Assembly: GCA_964581565.1 (NCBI GenBank)
Contig: CAZOOZ010000009.1
Location: 1 to 64,000 of the forward strand
DNA from: UBA1433 sp964581565
GTDB taxonomy: Bacteria; Bacillota; Clostridia; Eubacteriales; UBA1433
DNA length: 64,000 nucleotides
Reading direction: 5' to 3'
Below, piece after piece: positions 1 through 7,259 of the stretch. The notes under the pieces were generated by a model. It made no database searches. It saw only the letters and a list, made by a program, of their open reading frames with translations, and was not told the DNA's origin. The position numbers and the translations under genes are program-made. Each line of letters opens with the position of its first letter. Positions within the stretch are counted from its first letter, which is position 1.

Positions 1-54
1 AGCATCGCCTTGCCAAGGCGAGGGTCGCGAGTTCGAATCTCGTCTTTCGCTCCA
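1..54 (+). tRNA. tRNA-Gly (GCC), 3' part
   Basis: The window opens inside a tRNA. A 5-bp anticodon stem (TCGCC/GGCGA) encloses the loop TTGCCAA, so the anticodon is GCC and the tRNA reads glycine codons. A T arm with GTTCGAAT and an encoded CCA end at 52-54 follow. The 5' acceptor and D arm lie upstream of the window. Confidence 0.93.
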
Positions 55-80
55 TGTAAGCATGACAGCAGCCTAACGTG

Positions 81-108
81 ACCATAGTGTTACTATGGTT
101 GTTTTTTT
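81..108 (+). terminator. Rho-independent terminator of the tRNA-Gly transcript
   Basis: An 8-bp perfect inverted repeat (ACCATAGT / ACTATGGT, 3-nt loop) is followed by a T-rich tract. It separates tRNA-Gly from the next tRNA, so tRNA-Arg is probably transcribed from its own promoter or by read-through. Confidence 0.8.
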
Positions 109-118
109 AAGATATGTT

Positions 119-195
119 GCGCCCTTAGCTCAGTTGGATAGAGCATGTGGCTTCGAACCACAGTGCCGGGGGTTCGAGTCCCTCAGGGCGCGCCA
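119..195 (+). tRNA. tRNA-Arg (TCG)
   Basis: This is a complete cloverleaf. The acceptor strands GCGCCCT (119-125) and AGGGCGC (185-191) pair, the D arm contains AGCTCAGTTGGATAGAGC, the anticodon stem TGTGG/CCACA holds loop CTTCGAA (anticodon TCG, arginine), and a T arm with GGTTCGAGTCC follows. CCA is encoded at 193-195. Confidence 0.95.
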
Positions 196-232
196 TTTAT
201 AAAAAAATAAATTTCAAAGCACATAAATAATA

Positions 233-260
233 TTTACTGTAGATTTTTATGAAATATAAA
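233..260 (+). promoter_or_regulatory. Possible sigma-A promoter for a small RNA
   Basis: TTTACT (233-238) and TATAAA (255-260) are separated by 16 bp, which would place a start site near 267. The match is moderate and it lies in AT-rich DNA, so chance occurrence is possible. Confidence 0.35.
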
Positions 261-266
261 TGTGAA

Positions 267-514
267 CCTTAGCAGAGTAAGGTCAAAAAGAACTTCAAGA
301 CCTATATTTTCAGTAATGATTGCGCTTTTACTTATGGAGGTTGAGCCGATTCAATTTTAAGCATCATGCAAGCAGTGCTATGTTGATAATGAGTTAATTC
401 ATAAGGTACTCGATATGTCATACTATTTTTGTTTGTTAGCTGTTTTTATAATTAGGATTTTGAACGTATAGAGGCAATTGATAAAAACCTGCTGGGGCAG
501 GTTTTTATTTTTTT
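267..514 (+). ncRNA. Candidate small RNA in the tRNA-clcA gap
   Basis: The roughly 360-base gap between tRNA-Arg and clcA has no credible ORF. It contains a promoter-like element, short hairpins (CCTTA/TAAGG near 267-283 and GGTC/GACC near 281-302), and ends in a strong intrinsic terminator at 483-514. That layout suits a stand-alone RNA of about 245 nt. I find none of the conserved cores of SRP RNA, tmRNA, RNase P RNA or a known riboswitch. It could also be the untranslated end of a decayed gene or tRNA-operon trailer. Confidence 0.35.
483..514 (+). terminator. Rho-independent terminator upstream of clcA
   Basis: AAAAACCTGC / GCAGGTTTTT forms a long stem with a short TGGG loop, followed by ATTTTTTT. 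It ends 44 bases before clcA, with no protein gene in front of it, so it ends either the tRNA transcript or an independent small RNA. Confidence 0.8.
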
Positions 515-558
515 AACTATGAAAGAATATATAGCAAAGTTGTATATGGAGGCTTGTT

Positions 559-2112
559 TTGCCTAAATCCAAGGTCTACAAAATTTTATCAAATTTAAAT
601 GAATTAAAATGGAGTGTTGCTCTAAAAGGTATATTAGCAGGGCTTGTTGCAGGATTTCTTGTTGTGTTTTATCGTCTGGGAATACAACATGGCAATAATA
701 TTGCTATAAAAGTATTTGCGTATTTAAAAGCGCATCCATTGATGATTTTGCCTTGGATCATCGTTGCAATCAGTATTGGGCTTTTTATTGCATGGCTTAT
801 AAAGTTAGAGCCAATGGCTACGGGCAGTGGCATACCGCAAGTGGAGGGACAAGTTTTATATGGCCTTAAGATGAAATGGTATTCAATACTCTTTGTTCGG
901 TTTATAAGCGGAATTATCTCTTCTTTTTTTGGTCTCTCTCTTGGCAGGGAGGGTCCATCGATTCAAATAGGGGCCTGCGGCAGTCAGGCCGTTGCAAAAA
1001 AAATAAGCAAAAATAAACTTGAAGAAAACTATTTAATAACCGGAGGGGCTGCAGCCGGTCTTTCCGCGGCATTTTGTGCACCTTTATCTGGCATTGTTTT
1101 TGCATTGGAAGAAGTGCACCGAAGTTTTTCGCCATTGATCTTGATCGCTGCGACAACTGCTTCGCTTACTGCGGACGTGGTATCAAAATATTTTTTCGGA
1201 TTAAAGCCTGTATTGCATTTTACTACAATACCTCAACTTCCTGAAAATCTATATTTATGGTTGATCCCCTTAGGGATTTTTTCAGGGTTGGTTGGGATCA
1301 TTCTCAATAAGTCTTTACTTGCATTTCAAACTCTTTACAACAAAGCACCATTGCGTATTCGGCCTGTGATTGCATTATTGATTGCGCTTCCATGCGGATT
1401 GTTTTTACCACAGGTATTGGGAGGCGGGCAGAATCTGGTGGAAATTGCCGAGAGTCTTGGAAATAGCATGAGTATTCTCCTTATTTTTATAATTGTAAAA
1501 TTATTGTTTACAGTAACAAGTTTCGGTAGCGGTATTCCGGGCGGGATATTTATGCCTATTTTATCTATTGGTGCGCTTTCAGGCAGTATTTTTGCATTGG
1601 CTGCGACACATTTTGGCTTGCCTGCTGAATATATACCTGATTTTGCAGTTTGTGCTATGGCCGGAGCTCTATCGAGTTCCGTAAAAGCGCCAATTACAAG
1701 TATTTTGTTAACGGCAGAAATGACAGGATCACTCATGCATCTGCTTCCTGTTGCGGCATGTTCGTTTATTGCATTGTTTTTATCGGATATTTTCAAAGTA
1801 ACACCTATATATGAAGCGTTGTTAGACAGAATTGTTGAGAATAACAAAAAAACCATCAAGAATGAAAAACTGGGAGGATTGGTCGAAGTTCCGGTTGAGC
1901 TCGGCAGCATTGTTGCAGGCAAGACTTTACGCGAGGTGGACTGGCCTAAAGGAATTCTGGTTGTCGGTATCCATCGAGGAGATAAAGACATTATTCCTCA
2001 AGGAGATACACAAATAGCTCCCGGAGATTATCTTGTGGTATTATCTTCCGAATATTCGTATGAAGATATGAGTAATAAAATCAGAAGATTATGTCTTACA
2101 AAATTGGAATAA
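559..2112 (+). CDS. clcA: CLC-type chloride channel / H+:Cl- antiporter with C-terminal TrkA_C domain
   Basis: This is a 517-residue integral membrane CLC protein that should move chloride across the cytoplasmic membrane. The selectivity motifs are intact: GSGIP at about 89-93, GREGP at about 129-133 with the gating glutamate, GSGIPGGIFMP near 325, and a Tyr in PIYEALL matching the central tyrosine of the family. A glutamate pair at about 184-185 corresponds to the internal proton glutamate region of antiporters. The last 75 residues (VELGSIVAGKTL to GDYLVVLS) form a TrkA_C/RCK_C ligand-binding domain. The start is TTG with GGAGG at 548-552. It lies next to the fluoride locus, but its motifs are those of Cl- CLCs, not fluoride-type CLC-F, and it is upstream of the riboswitch. 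Confidence 0.93.
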   Translation: MPKSKVYKILSNLNELKWSVALKGILAGLVAGFLVVFYRLGIQHGNNIAIKVFAYLKAHPLMILPWIIVAISIGLFIAWLIKLEPMATGSGIPQVEGQVLYGLKMKWYSILFVRFISGIISSFFGLSLGREGPSIQIGACGSQAVAKKISKNKLEENYLITGGAAAGLSAAFCAPLSGIVFALEEVHRSFSPLILIAATTASLTADVVSKYFFGLKPVLHFTTIPQLPENLYLWLIPLGIFSGLVGIILNKSLLAFQTLYNKAPLRIRPVIALLIALPCGLFLPQVLGGGQNLVEIAESLGNSMSILLIFIIVKLLFTVTSFGSGIPGGIFMPILSIGALSGSIFALAATHFGLPAEYIPDFAVCAMAGALSSSVKAPITSILLTAEMTGSLMHLLPVAACSFIALFLSDIFKVTPIYEALLDRIVENNKKTIKNEKLGGLVEVPVELGSIVAGKTLREVDWPKGILVVGIHRGDKDIIPQGDTQIAPGDYLVVLSSEYSYEDMSNKIRRLCLTKLE

Positions 2113-2389
2113 TTGCCATAATAGGTGAATCATTTTAAATAATAATTTTCACTAAAGCACAAAGCTTTATCATATTGTCGACGAAAAGTAGTGACCGCTA
2201 CTGCCCGAAAGACCATGCTATTGATTTTATGTTATATGTTACATATGACAGGATACTTTTAATTATACTATATCCGCAACACAAGTGCGTTTTCGGAAAA
2301 TAATGTATGGCGTGAAATTCTACTTTTGATGGTTGATGGGTAAATAAATAATAGATAAATATCATTTATTATCATAAAATAAATTTATA
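2113..2389. other. Intergenic region between clcA and the fluoride riboswitch promoter
   Basis: No gene is supported here. I see a small palindrome ATATGTTACATAT near 2238, a GTAG/CTAC mini-hairpin near 2192, and increasingly AT-rich DNA toward the promoter. There is no clear intrinsic terminator after clcA. Confidence 0.4.
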
Positions 2390-2418
2390 TTGTAATAAAT
2401 TTGTTTAAATGATAAAAT
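2390..2418 (+). promoter_or_regulatory. Sigma-A promoter of the fluoride operon
   Basis: TTGTAA (2390-2395), a 17-bp spacer and TAAAAT (2413-2418) would start transcription near 2425, just before the riboswitch at 2431. Position and spacing support it; the -35 match is partial. Confidence 0.6.
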
Positions 2419-2430
2419 AAATAAAAATTG

Positions 2431-2510
2431 TGCGATGGGGTTCGCCTATAAATGCTTTAAAGCTGATGACTCCTACATAAGTATGACGAGCGTTTGTAGG
2501 AGCTTTTTTA
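2431..2510 (+). promoter_or_regulatory. Fluoride riboswitch (crcB motif) with terminator expression platform
   Basis: The aptamer carries the hallmark segments of the crcB motif: GCGATGGGGTTCGCC at 2432-2446 and CTGATGACTCCTAC at 2463-2476. The 3' side of the aptamer (CTCCTAC, 2470-2476) can instead pair with GTAGGAG (2496-2502), followed by CTTTTTTT. Ligand-free RNA should terminate; fluoride binding holds the aptamer and lets transcription into the crcB genes proceed. This is the known ON-switch design. Confidence 0.95.
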
Positions 2511-2528
2511 TTTGGAGGAATTTTTAAA

Positions 2529-2924
2529 GTGCGAAAAAATATTTATATTATGTTAGGCGGGGCAGCAGGGGCAGTATTAAGAGTTCTTGTACGCAATATG
2601 GATTTATTTCAGCCGGCAGACAAGATTCCCGTTAGTACATTAGCCGTAAATATCACAGGCGCGCTGATCCTTGCTTTTTTCTTGACTTTGGCTTTTGAAA
2701 TATCAAACTTTGATCCCGATATCAGAATTGGATTTTCAACGGGATTTTTGGGAGCATTTACAACATTTTCGACACTGTGCAAGGAAACGAGCATATTAAT
2801 TTTTAATGACAGTTATTTTTGGGCTTCATTGTATATTGCCTTATCGTGTATTTTAGGGTTTGCTGCCGCATATGTTGGTTATATTTTGGCAAAAAAAGTT
2901 ATTATGAAATTAACACATCATTAA
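2529..2924 (+). CDS. crcB: Fluoride ion exporter CrcB/Fluc, subunit 1
   Basis: A 131-residue, four-helix membrane protein of the Fluc family, which forms a dual-topology dimer that lets fluoride leak out of the cell. Family motifs are visible: GGAAGAVLR at the start, the NITGA polar track near residue 40, and GAFTTFSTLC near 75-84 (the TTFST fluoride/Na+ site). It starts at GTG with GGAGGA at 2514-2519. It is the first gene behind the fluoride riboswitch and is followed by a second Fluc gene, a pairing typical of Firmicutes heterodimeric channels. Confidence 0.95.
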   Translation: MRKNIYIMLGGAAGAVLRVLVRNMDLFQPADKIPVSTLAVNITGALILAFFLTLAFEISNFDPDIRIGFSTGFLGAFTTFSTLCKETSILIFNDSYFWASLYIALSCILGFAAAYVGYILAKKVIMKLTHH

Positions 2925-2958
2925 TTAGAGGATTAAACAATTAAAGGAATATACAATC

Positions 2959-3324
2959 ATGGAGTATTTATTTATTGCACTGGGTGGCGCACTCGGTAGT
3001 TTTACAAGATATACGATAGGGAAAAAAATCACAGAGAAAAAAATGAGTACTTTTCCTATAGCAACGTTTATAATCAATATTACAGGAGCAATTTTGCTTG
3101 GGATCGTTACTTCCATAGGGTTCGACACATATAAGTATGCATTATTTGGGGATGGATTTTTGGGGGCTTATACAACATTTTCAACATTTATGTATGAAGG
3201 CTTTACACTTTTTCAAAATAATGAAAAATTAAATGCGGCTATATATATATTATTTTCTTTTATTTTAGGCATTATCGGCTACATAATCGGCGTAGAAATA
3301 TATAAATGGATTTCAATAGCGTAG
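2959..3324 (+). CDS. crcB: Fluoride ion exporter CrcB/Fluc, subunit 2
   Basis: This 121-residue paralogue of the preceding gene has GGALGSFTRY near residue 9, FIINITGA near 38 and GAYTTFSTF near 72-80, again with four predicted helices. Its sequence differs enough from the first copy that the two are probably the opposite-orientation halves of a heterodimer rather than redundant channels. It lies 34 bases downstream in the same riboswitch-controlled operon. The ribosome binding site is weak (AAAGGA). Confidence 0.94.
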   Translation: MEYLFIALGGALGSFTRYTIGKKITEKKMSTFPIATFIINITGAILLGIVTSIGFDTYKYALFGDGFLGAYTTFSTFMYEGFTLFQNNEKLNAAIYILFSFILGIIGYIIGVEIYKWISIA

Positions 3325-3340
3325 AAGGGTGGAGAAAAAA

Positions 3341-3688
3341 ATGAATTTGCAAAGAGAATGTAAAATACTAAAAATTTATATTTGTGAGGATGCAAAATAC
3401 AAGGGACATAATTTATATCATGTTCTTGTTGAAAAAATGGCTGAAATAGGAATGGCGGGCGTGACTGTAACGCGTGGCATTGAAGGATTTGGTCATGAAA
3501 AGAGGCTTCACAGCACACGTATCTTGGATATATCATTAAAACTTCCAATTATTATTGAAGTAATTGATACACCTGAAAAAATAAAAATGGCTATACCGAT
3601 CGTAAACGACATAGTTAATGAAGGGCTGGTTATCGTAACTGATGTTATTGTTGCGAAATATGGAAATCAGGTAACGATGGAAGAGTAA
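3341..3688 (+). CDS. DUF190 (PII-like) protein of the fluoride operon
   Basis: A soluble protein of 115 residues with the DUF190 pattern: KIYICEDAKYKG at the N-terminus, GMAGVTVTRGIEGFG in the middle, HSTRILDIS, then PIIIEVIDTPEKI. The fold is related to PII signalling proteins, but no biochemical function is established. ATG at 3341 is preferred because GGTGGAG (3328-3334) lies six bases before it; a GTG at 3329 would sit inside that ribosome binding site. DUF190 genes recur beside crcB, so a role in fluoride response or channel regulation is inferred from context only. Confidence 0.85.
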   Translation: MNLQRECKILKIYICEDAKYKGHNLYHVLVEKMAEIGMAGVTVTRGIEGFGHEKRLHSTRILDISLKLPIIIEVIDTPEKIKMAIPIVNDIVNEGLVIVTDVIVAKYGNQVTMEE

Positions 3689-3703
3689 GAATGCTGTTTG
3701 CTG

Positions 3704-4411
3704 TTATTTATACCATTTATTTGCATGAATGAGATAAATAATCATCGCTGTATTCATGTGCTTTTCCATTGCTTTTTCCGCAAGATCAGCGATGCCGCTT
3801 TCAAGCGCCTTGCATATGGCAATATGATCGAATGCAGCTTCTTTTGAAACAAATAAATTCGGCGAATCCGAAGTCAAACAATCCATATAATAATAATGTC
3901 TGTATAAAACTTTTGAAATCAATTGATAGGCTGAAATCAAGTAAGGATTTTTTGTAGATTCCACAATCAATGAATGAAATTTATGCTCCGTATCTCTTTG
4001 ATACACATATTCATCATTAAACATGAGTTTTTGCAGCGCTTCCGCAAGAGAATATAGCTCATCTAAATGTTCCATATTGTGAGTGGAAGCGACTGTAGAA
4101 GCCGCTGTTTTTTCTAAAGCCCCTCGAACGAGCATCATATTTTTAAAATCATCAACATAAAGCTGTGACACATAGTATCCGCTTTTATTTGGCAAATTTT
4201 CTATAAATCTTAAATCTTTTAATTTTTCATATGCGTCCATTATCGGGGTGCGGCTTATATTTAGTTTTTCCGCAATCTGTGCAGTGTTTAGTTTTGCACC
4301 GGGAGGAAGCTCACAAGAGACTATTTCGTCATATAACATTTCAAAAAGTATTGAATTCAGTGTTGAAAGCGGATATTTTTTTACATATTTCTCAAATTTT
4401 TCTTTATTCAT
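3704..4411 (-). CDS. GntR-family (FadR/FCD subfamily) transcriptional regulator
   Basis: A regulator of 235 residues with an N-terminal winged helix (LPPGAKLNTAQIAEKLNISRTPIMDAYEKL, seen as the classic PG.xL...A..L.VSR.P..D pattern) and an all-helical FCD effector domain. Histidines in HKFHSLIVE and MEKHMNTA are placed as in metal/carboxylate-binding FCD domains. It is divergent from the 2-oxoacid oxidoreductase operon and probably controls it, perhaps in response to an organic acid. ATG at 4411 is chosen; a TTG four codons upstream is possible. Confidence 0.85.
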   Translation of the reverse strand: MNKEKFEKYVKKYPLSTLNSILFEMLYDEIVSCELPPGAKLNTAQIAEKLNISRTPIMDAYEKLKDLRFIENLPNKSGYYVSQLYVDDFKNMMLVRGALEKTAASTVASTHNMEHLDELYSLAEALQKLMFNDEYVYQRDTEHKFHSLIVESTKNPYLISAYQLISKVLYRHYYYMDCLTSDSPNLFVSKEAAFDHIAICKALESGIADLAEKAMEKHMNTAMIIYLIHANKWYK

Positions 4412-4536
4412 TTTATTTTCCAATTTTTAATATTTTATAATAATATCATTTTATCAGAGAATAGAAATTTTTTAAATGTCTTTTTTAAAACACAATTTTT
4501 TATATTTAACATTGCTTTGATTTTTTTAAAAAATAA

Positions 4537-4547
4537 ATACAAAGTAT
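4537..4547. promoter_or_regulatory. Candidate GntR operator palindrome
   Basis: ATAC-AAA-GTAT is a perfect short inverted repeat in the divergent region between the GntR gene and the ferredoxin gene. FadR-type GntR proteins often bind short palindromes of this size, but assignment rests on position alone. Confidence 0.28.
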
Positions 4548-4630
4548 GCTTATCATAACAATCTTTTTTAGACAAATCCGAATGTAAAAGTTTAATATTT
4601 AATCAGTATGAATAAACGGAGGTTAAAGTC

Positions 4631-4834
4631 ATGGCCAAAATTGTTGTAGATCCTAATTTCTGCAAAGGGTGTGGATTATGTTTTGACGTGTGTCCCAAGA
4701 ATCTTTTGAGAGCTGGAAGCCAAGTCAATGCTAAGGGATATTATTATGCAGTTCAAACGGAAGAAGAAAAATGTACGGCATGCAAGCTTTGTGCGATCGT
4801 TTGTCCGGACGCAGCCATTACGGTTTATAAGTAA
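4631..4834 (+). CDS. 2-oxoacid:ferredoxin oxidoreductase, delta (ferredoxin-like) subunit
   Basis: A 67-residue 2[4Fe-4S] protein with two cluster motifs, CKGCGLCFDVCP and CTACKLCAIVCP. It should carry electrons from the TPP subunit to soluble ferredoxin. It is the first gene of a delta-alpha-beta-gamma operon typical of VOR/KOR enzymes in Clostridia. CGGAGG-type ribosome binding site lies at 4618-4623. Confidence 0.92.
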   Translation: MAKIVVDPNFCKGCGLCFDVCPKNLLRAGSQVNAKGYYYAVQTEEEKCTACKLCAIVCPDAAITVYK

Positions 4835-4874
4835 CAAATCAAGTAGAATTTAAAAAAATAAGGAGGTTATTTAA

Positions 4875-5978
4875 ATGGCAGTAAAAGAACTATGGAAAGG
4901 AAATGAAGCTATGAGCGAGACGGCCTTGCGTGCAGGATGCAGGTTTTTTTCTGGGTATCCGATTACGCCGCAAACGCCGATAACGGAATACTTATCTTGG
5001 AGACTACCTGAAGTGGAAGGTGTATTTATACAGGCGGAAAGTGAACTTTCGGCAGCGACTATGCTTCTCGGAGCATCGATTGCAGGGGTGAGAGCATTGA
5101 CAGCGACAGCGGGACCCGGATTATCTTTAATGACAGAATCATTAAGCTGTTTGGCGAGCGGAAGATTGCCCGCAGTTATCGTGGATGTGCAGAGAGGAGG
5201 CGCCGCAACAGGCAATTTACAGGGCGCCCAAAGCGATTATAACATGGTGACAAAATCACTCGGGCACGGAGGACTGAAAGGGCTTGTATACGGACCATCC
5301 ACTGTTGAGGAGTTATGCGACATTATTTATGATGCTTGGGATAAGGCAGAAAAATATCGTACACAGGTCTTTATTTTGTCTGATGCAAGTCTTGGGCAAA
5401 TGATGGAGCCTGTAGATATCAAACCCTTTAAGCAATTGGATGAAGCGAGGTTTGATCTGCCTTATGTAATTGGCAGAGCGCAGTCTGAAAAAAAAGTAAT
5501 ACAGGATACTCCTTACGCAGGACCCTATACCACTTTTGCCGAGAATCTAGATCATAATTACAGAAAATATAATGAAATGTATGAAGAATGGAAACAAACA
5601 GAAGTTTCTTATGAAAATTATATGATGGACGACGCGGACTATGTCATTGCGGCTTGGGGCATTGCCGCACGCATTGCAAAATCAGCAATTCGTAATTTAC
5701 GAAAAAAAGGTATTAAAGTGGGAATGATACGTCCAATTAGCTTATTCCCGTTTCCGGAAGAGCCGTTTAATGCGCTTGATCCTAAGAAGATAAAGGGCTT
5801 ATTAGTTGTTGAAATGGCGATACCACCGTTATTTTATTATGATGTTAAAGCACAAATAGATAAAAATATACCAATTTATGCCAATCTTCATTGCGGAGGG
5901 TATCTGTCACAGGTGGATGAAATTGAGGAAGATATCATAAAAATGATAGGAGGAGAAAAAAATGGAAGCTGTCTATAA
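4875..5978 (+). CDS. vorB: 2-oxoacid:ferredoxin oxidoreductase, alpha subunit (VorB/KorA type)
   Basis: At 367 residues this is the large subunit of a four-subunit 2-oxoacid:ferredoxin oxidoreductase, which oxidatively decarboxylates a 2-oxoacid to its acyl-CoA with reduced ferredoxin as product. The N-terminal pyrimidine-binding domain shows GYPITPQTPITEYL and QAESELSAATMLLGAS, and a transketolase-C-like domain follows (YVIAAWGIAARIAKSAI, IRPISLFPFP). Length and subunit order fit VOR (branched-chain 2-oxoacids) or KOR (2-oxoglutarate); sequence alone does not separate them. It overlaps the beta gene by 17 bases. Confidence 0.9.
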   Translation: MAVKELWKGNEAMSETALRAGCRFFSGYPITPQTPITEYLSWRLPEVEGVFIQAESELSAATMLLGASIAGVRALTATAGPGLSLMTESLSCLASGRLPAVIVDVQRGGAATGNLQGAQSDYNMVTKSLGHGGLKGLVYGPSTVEELCDIIYDAWDKAEKYRTQVFILSDASLGQMMEPVDIKPFKQLDEARFDLPYVIGRAQSEKKVIQDTPYAGPYTTFAENLDHNYRKYNEMYEEWKQTEVSYENYMMDDADYVIAAWGIAARIAKSAIRNLRKKGIKVGMIRPISLFPFPEEPFNALDPKKIKGLLVVEMAIPPLFYYDVKAQIDKNIPIYANLHCGGYLSQVDEIEEDIIKMIGGEKNGSCL

Positions 5979-6693
5979 GAGAAGTGAAGCGCTCAGTGAT
6001 GTTCCGACTACATTTTGTCCGGGATGCTCACATGGAATAGCCTTCAAACTGATTGCAGAGCTCAGTGAGGAATTAAATATTGTGGATAAATTGGTTTTTG
6101 CTACCCCAATCGGATGCACCACATTTTCTGCACCGTTTCATAAATTCAGTACGTTTATGTCGGCACATGGGCGCGCTCCTGCAAATGCCACAGGCTTCAA
6201 GCGTTGTAATCCGCAGAGACCTGTCATCGTATATCAGGGAGACGGGGATTGTGCAGCAATCGGAACAGCCGAATCCATACATGCGGCCGCAAGAGGAGAG
6301 AGCCTTACAGTAATTATGGCAAATAATCAGGTATATGGTATGACAGGCGGACAAATGGCACCGACTACTCTGGAAGGGCAGAAAACGACAACGACGCCAT
6401 CCGGGCGCAGTGTGGAAGCATGCGGTTATCCAATACGAATGGCCGAGCAAATTGCGTCTCTTGAAGCGCCGAGGTACGTTACTCGTCAATCACTGCATAC
6501 ACCAAAACATATTTTGCAAGCAAAAGCGGCAATTAAAAAAGCTTTGGAGCTTCAGATCAACGAAGGGGCATATTCATTTGTTGAATTACTTTGTGCATGT
6601 CCCACAAATTATGGTATTGATCCAAGAAAAATAAAAGAATATGTTGAAAAAAATGTGATACCTTATTTTCCGCTTGGAGATTTGAAAGGTTAA
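5962..6693 (+). CDS. vorA: 2-oxoacid:ferredoxin oxidoreductase, beta (TPP-binding) subunit
   Basis: This 243-residue subunit binds thiamine diphosphate. CPGCSHG at about 19-25 is the conserved opening motif, and GDGDCAAIG followed by MANNQVYGMTGGQ is the Mg-TPP loop. APTT and the C-terminal PTNYGIDP are typical of VOR/KOR beta chains. It acts with the alpha, gamma and delta subunits encoded on either side. A GGAGGAG ribosome binding site lies inside the end of the alpha gene, suggesting coupled translation. Confidence 0.92.
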   Translation: MEAVYKRSEALSDVPTTFCPGCSHGIAFKLIAELSEELNIVDKLVFATPIGCTTFSAPFHKFSTFMSAHGRAPANATGFKRCNPQRPVIVYQGDGDCAAIGTAESIHAAARGESLTVIMANNQVYGMTGGQMAPTTLEGQKTTTTPSGRSVEACGYPIRMAEQIASLEAPRYVTRQSLHTPKHILQAKAAIKKALELQINEGAYSFVELLCACPTNYGIDPRKIKEYVEKNVIPYFPLGDLKG

Positions 6694-6704
6694 GGAGGAT
6701 AGAT

Positions 6705-7259
6705 ATGGAAAAGACTTATTTATTTGCCGGGTCCGGGGGACAGGGGGTGCAGACACTCGGAATACTCACGGCACATGCATCTAATGAAGAAGGCCATTTT
6801 ACGACGTTTTTACCTGCTTATGGCGGTGAAATGCGCGGAGGAACATCAAATTGTACAATCAAGATGGCAGATGAGGAAATAGGATCCCCTGAAGAAAAAT
6901 ATTATGACAACGTCATTGTGTTGAATAAACCATCTTATGATAAATTCAGTAACAGAGTGAAAAAAGGCGGTAATTTATTTGTGAATTCTGCTCTTGTTGA
7001 CAGTCCGAAAATTGATGGAGTAAATGTAATCAAGATTAATTTAATGGATGCTTCAAAAGAAGCCGGAAATGAAAAAGCGAGTAATATTATCATGTACGGC
7101 CTTGTTCTGACCTATACAAAAGACGTATCCATTGCAACGGCGGAAAAAGTATTGACTGATAAATTAGGTAAAAAAGAGCAATTTCGGGCTATAAACAAAA
7201 AAGCATTTGAAATCGGTATGGCTCAAGCTAATTCAATCAGAAAGGATGAAGAAAAATGA
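6705..7259 (+). CDS. 2-oxoacid:ferredoxin oxidoreductase, gamma subunit
   Basis: A protein of 184 residues beginning with the diagnostic GSGGQGVQTLGILTAHA motif and GGEMRGGTSNC of the gamma family, which binds the CoA end of the reaction. It completes the four-subunit enzyme. Its last codons overlap the next gene by four bases (ATGA), so the downstream reductase is co-translated with the oxidoreductase. Confidence 0.92.
   Translation: MEKTYLFAGSGGQGVQTLGILTAHASNEEGHFTTFLPAYGGEMRGGTSNCTIKMADEEIGSPEEKYYDNVIVLNKPSYDKFSNRVKKGGNLFVNSALVDSPKIDGVNVIKINLMDASKEAGNEKASNIIMYGLVLTYTKDVSIATAEKVLTDKLGKKEQFRAINKKAFEIGMAQANSIRKDEEK

Noticed and set aside
1335..1991. Long minus-strand ORF (218 codons) opposite clcA
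   Set aside because: It is the antisense shadow of a well-supported CLC gene, has no ribosome binding site and no recognisable protein features.
559..2112. Fluoride-specific CLC (CLC-F)
   Set aside because: Motifs GSGIP and GREGP and the PIYEALL tyrosine are those of chloride CLCs.
6073..6489. Minus-strand ORF of 138 codons inside the 2-oxoacid oxidoreductase beta gene
   Set aside because: It is a shadow of a conserved TPP-binding protein, with Cys/His-rich random composition.
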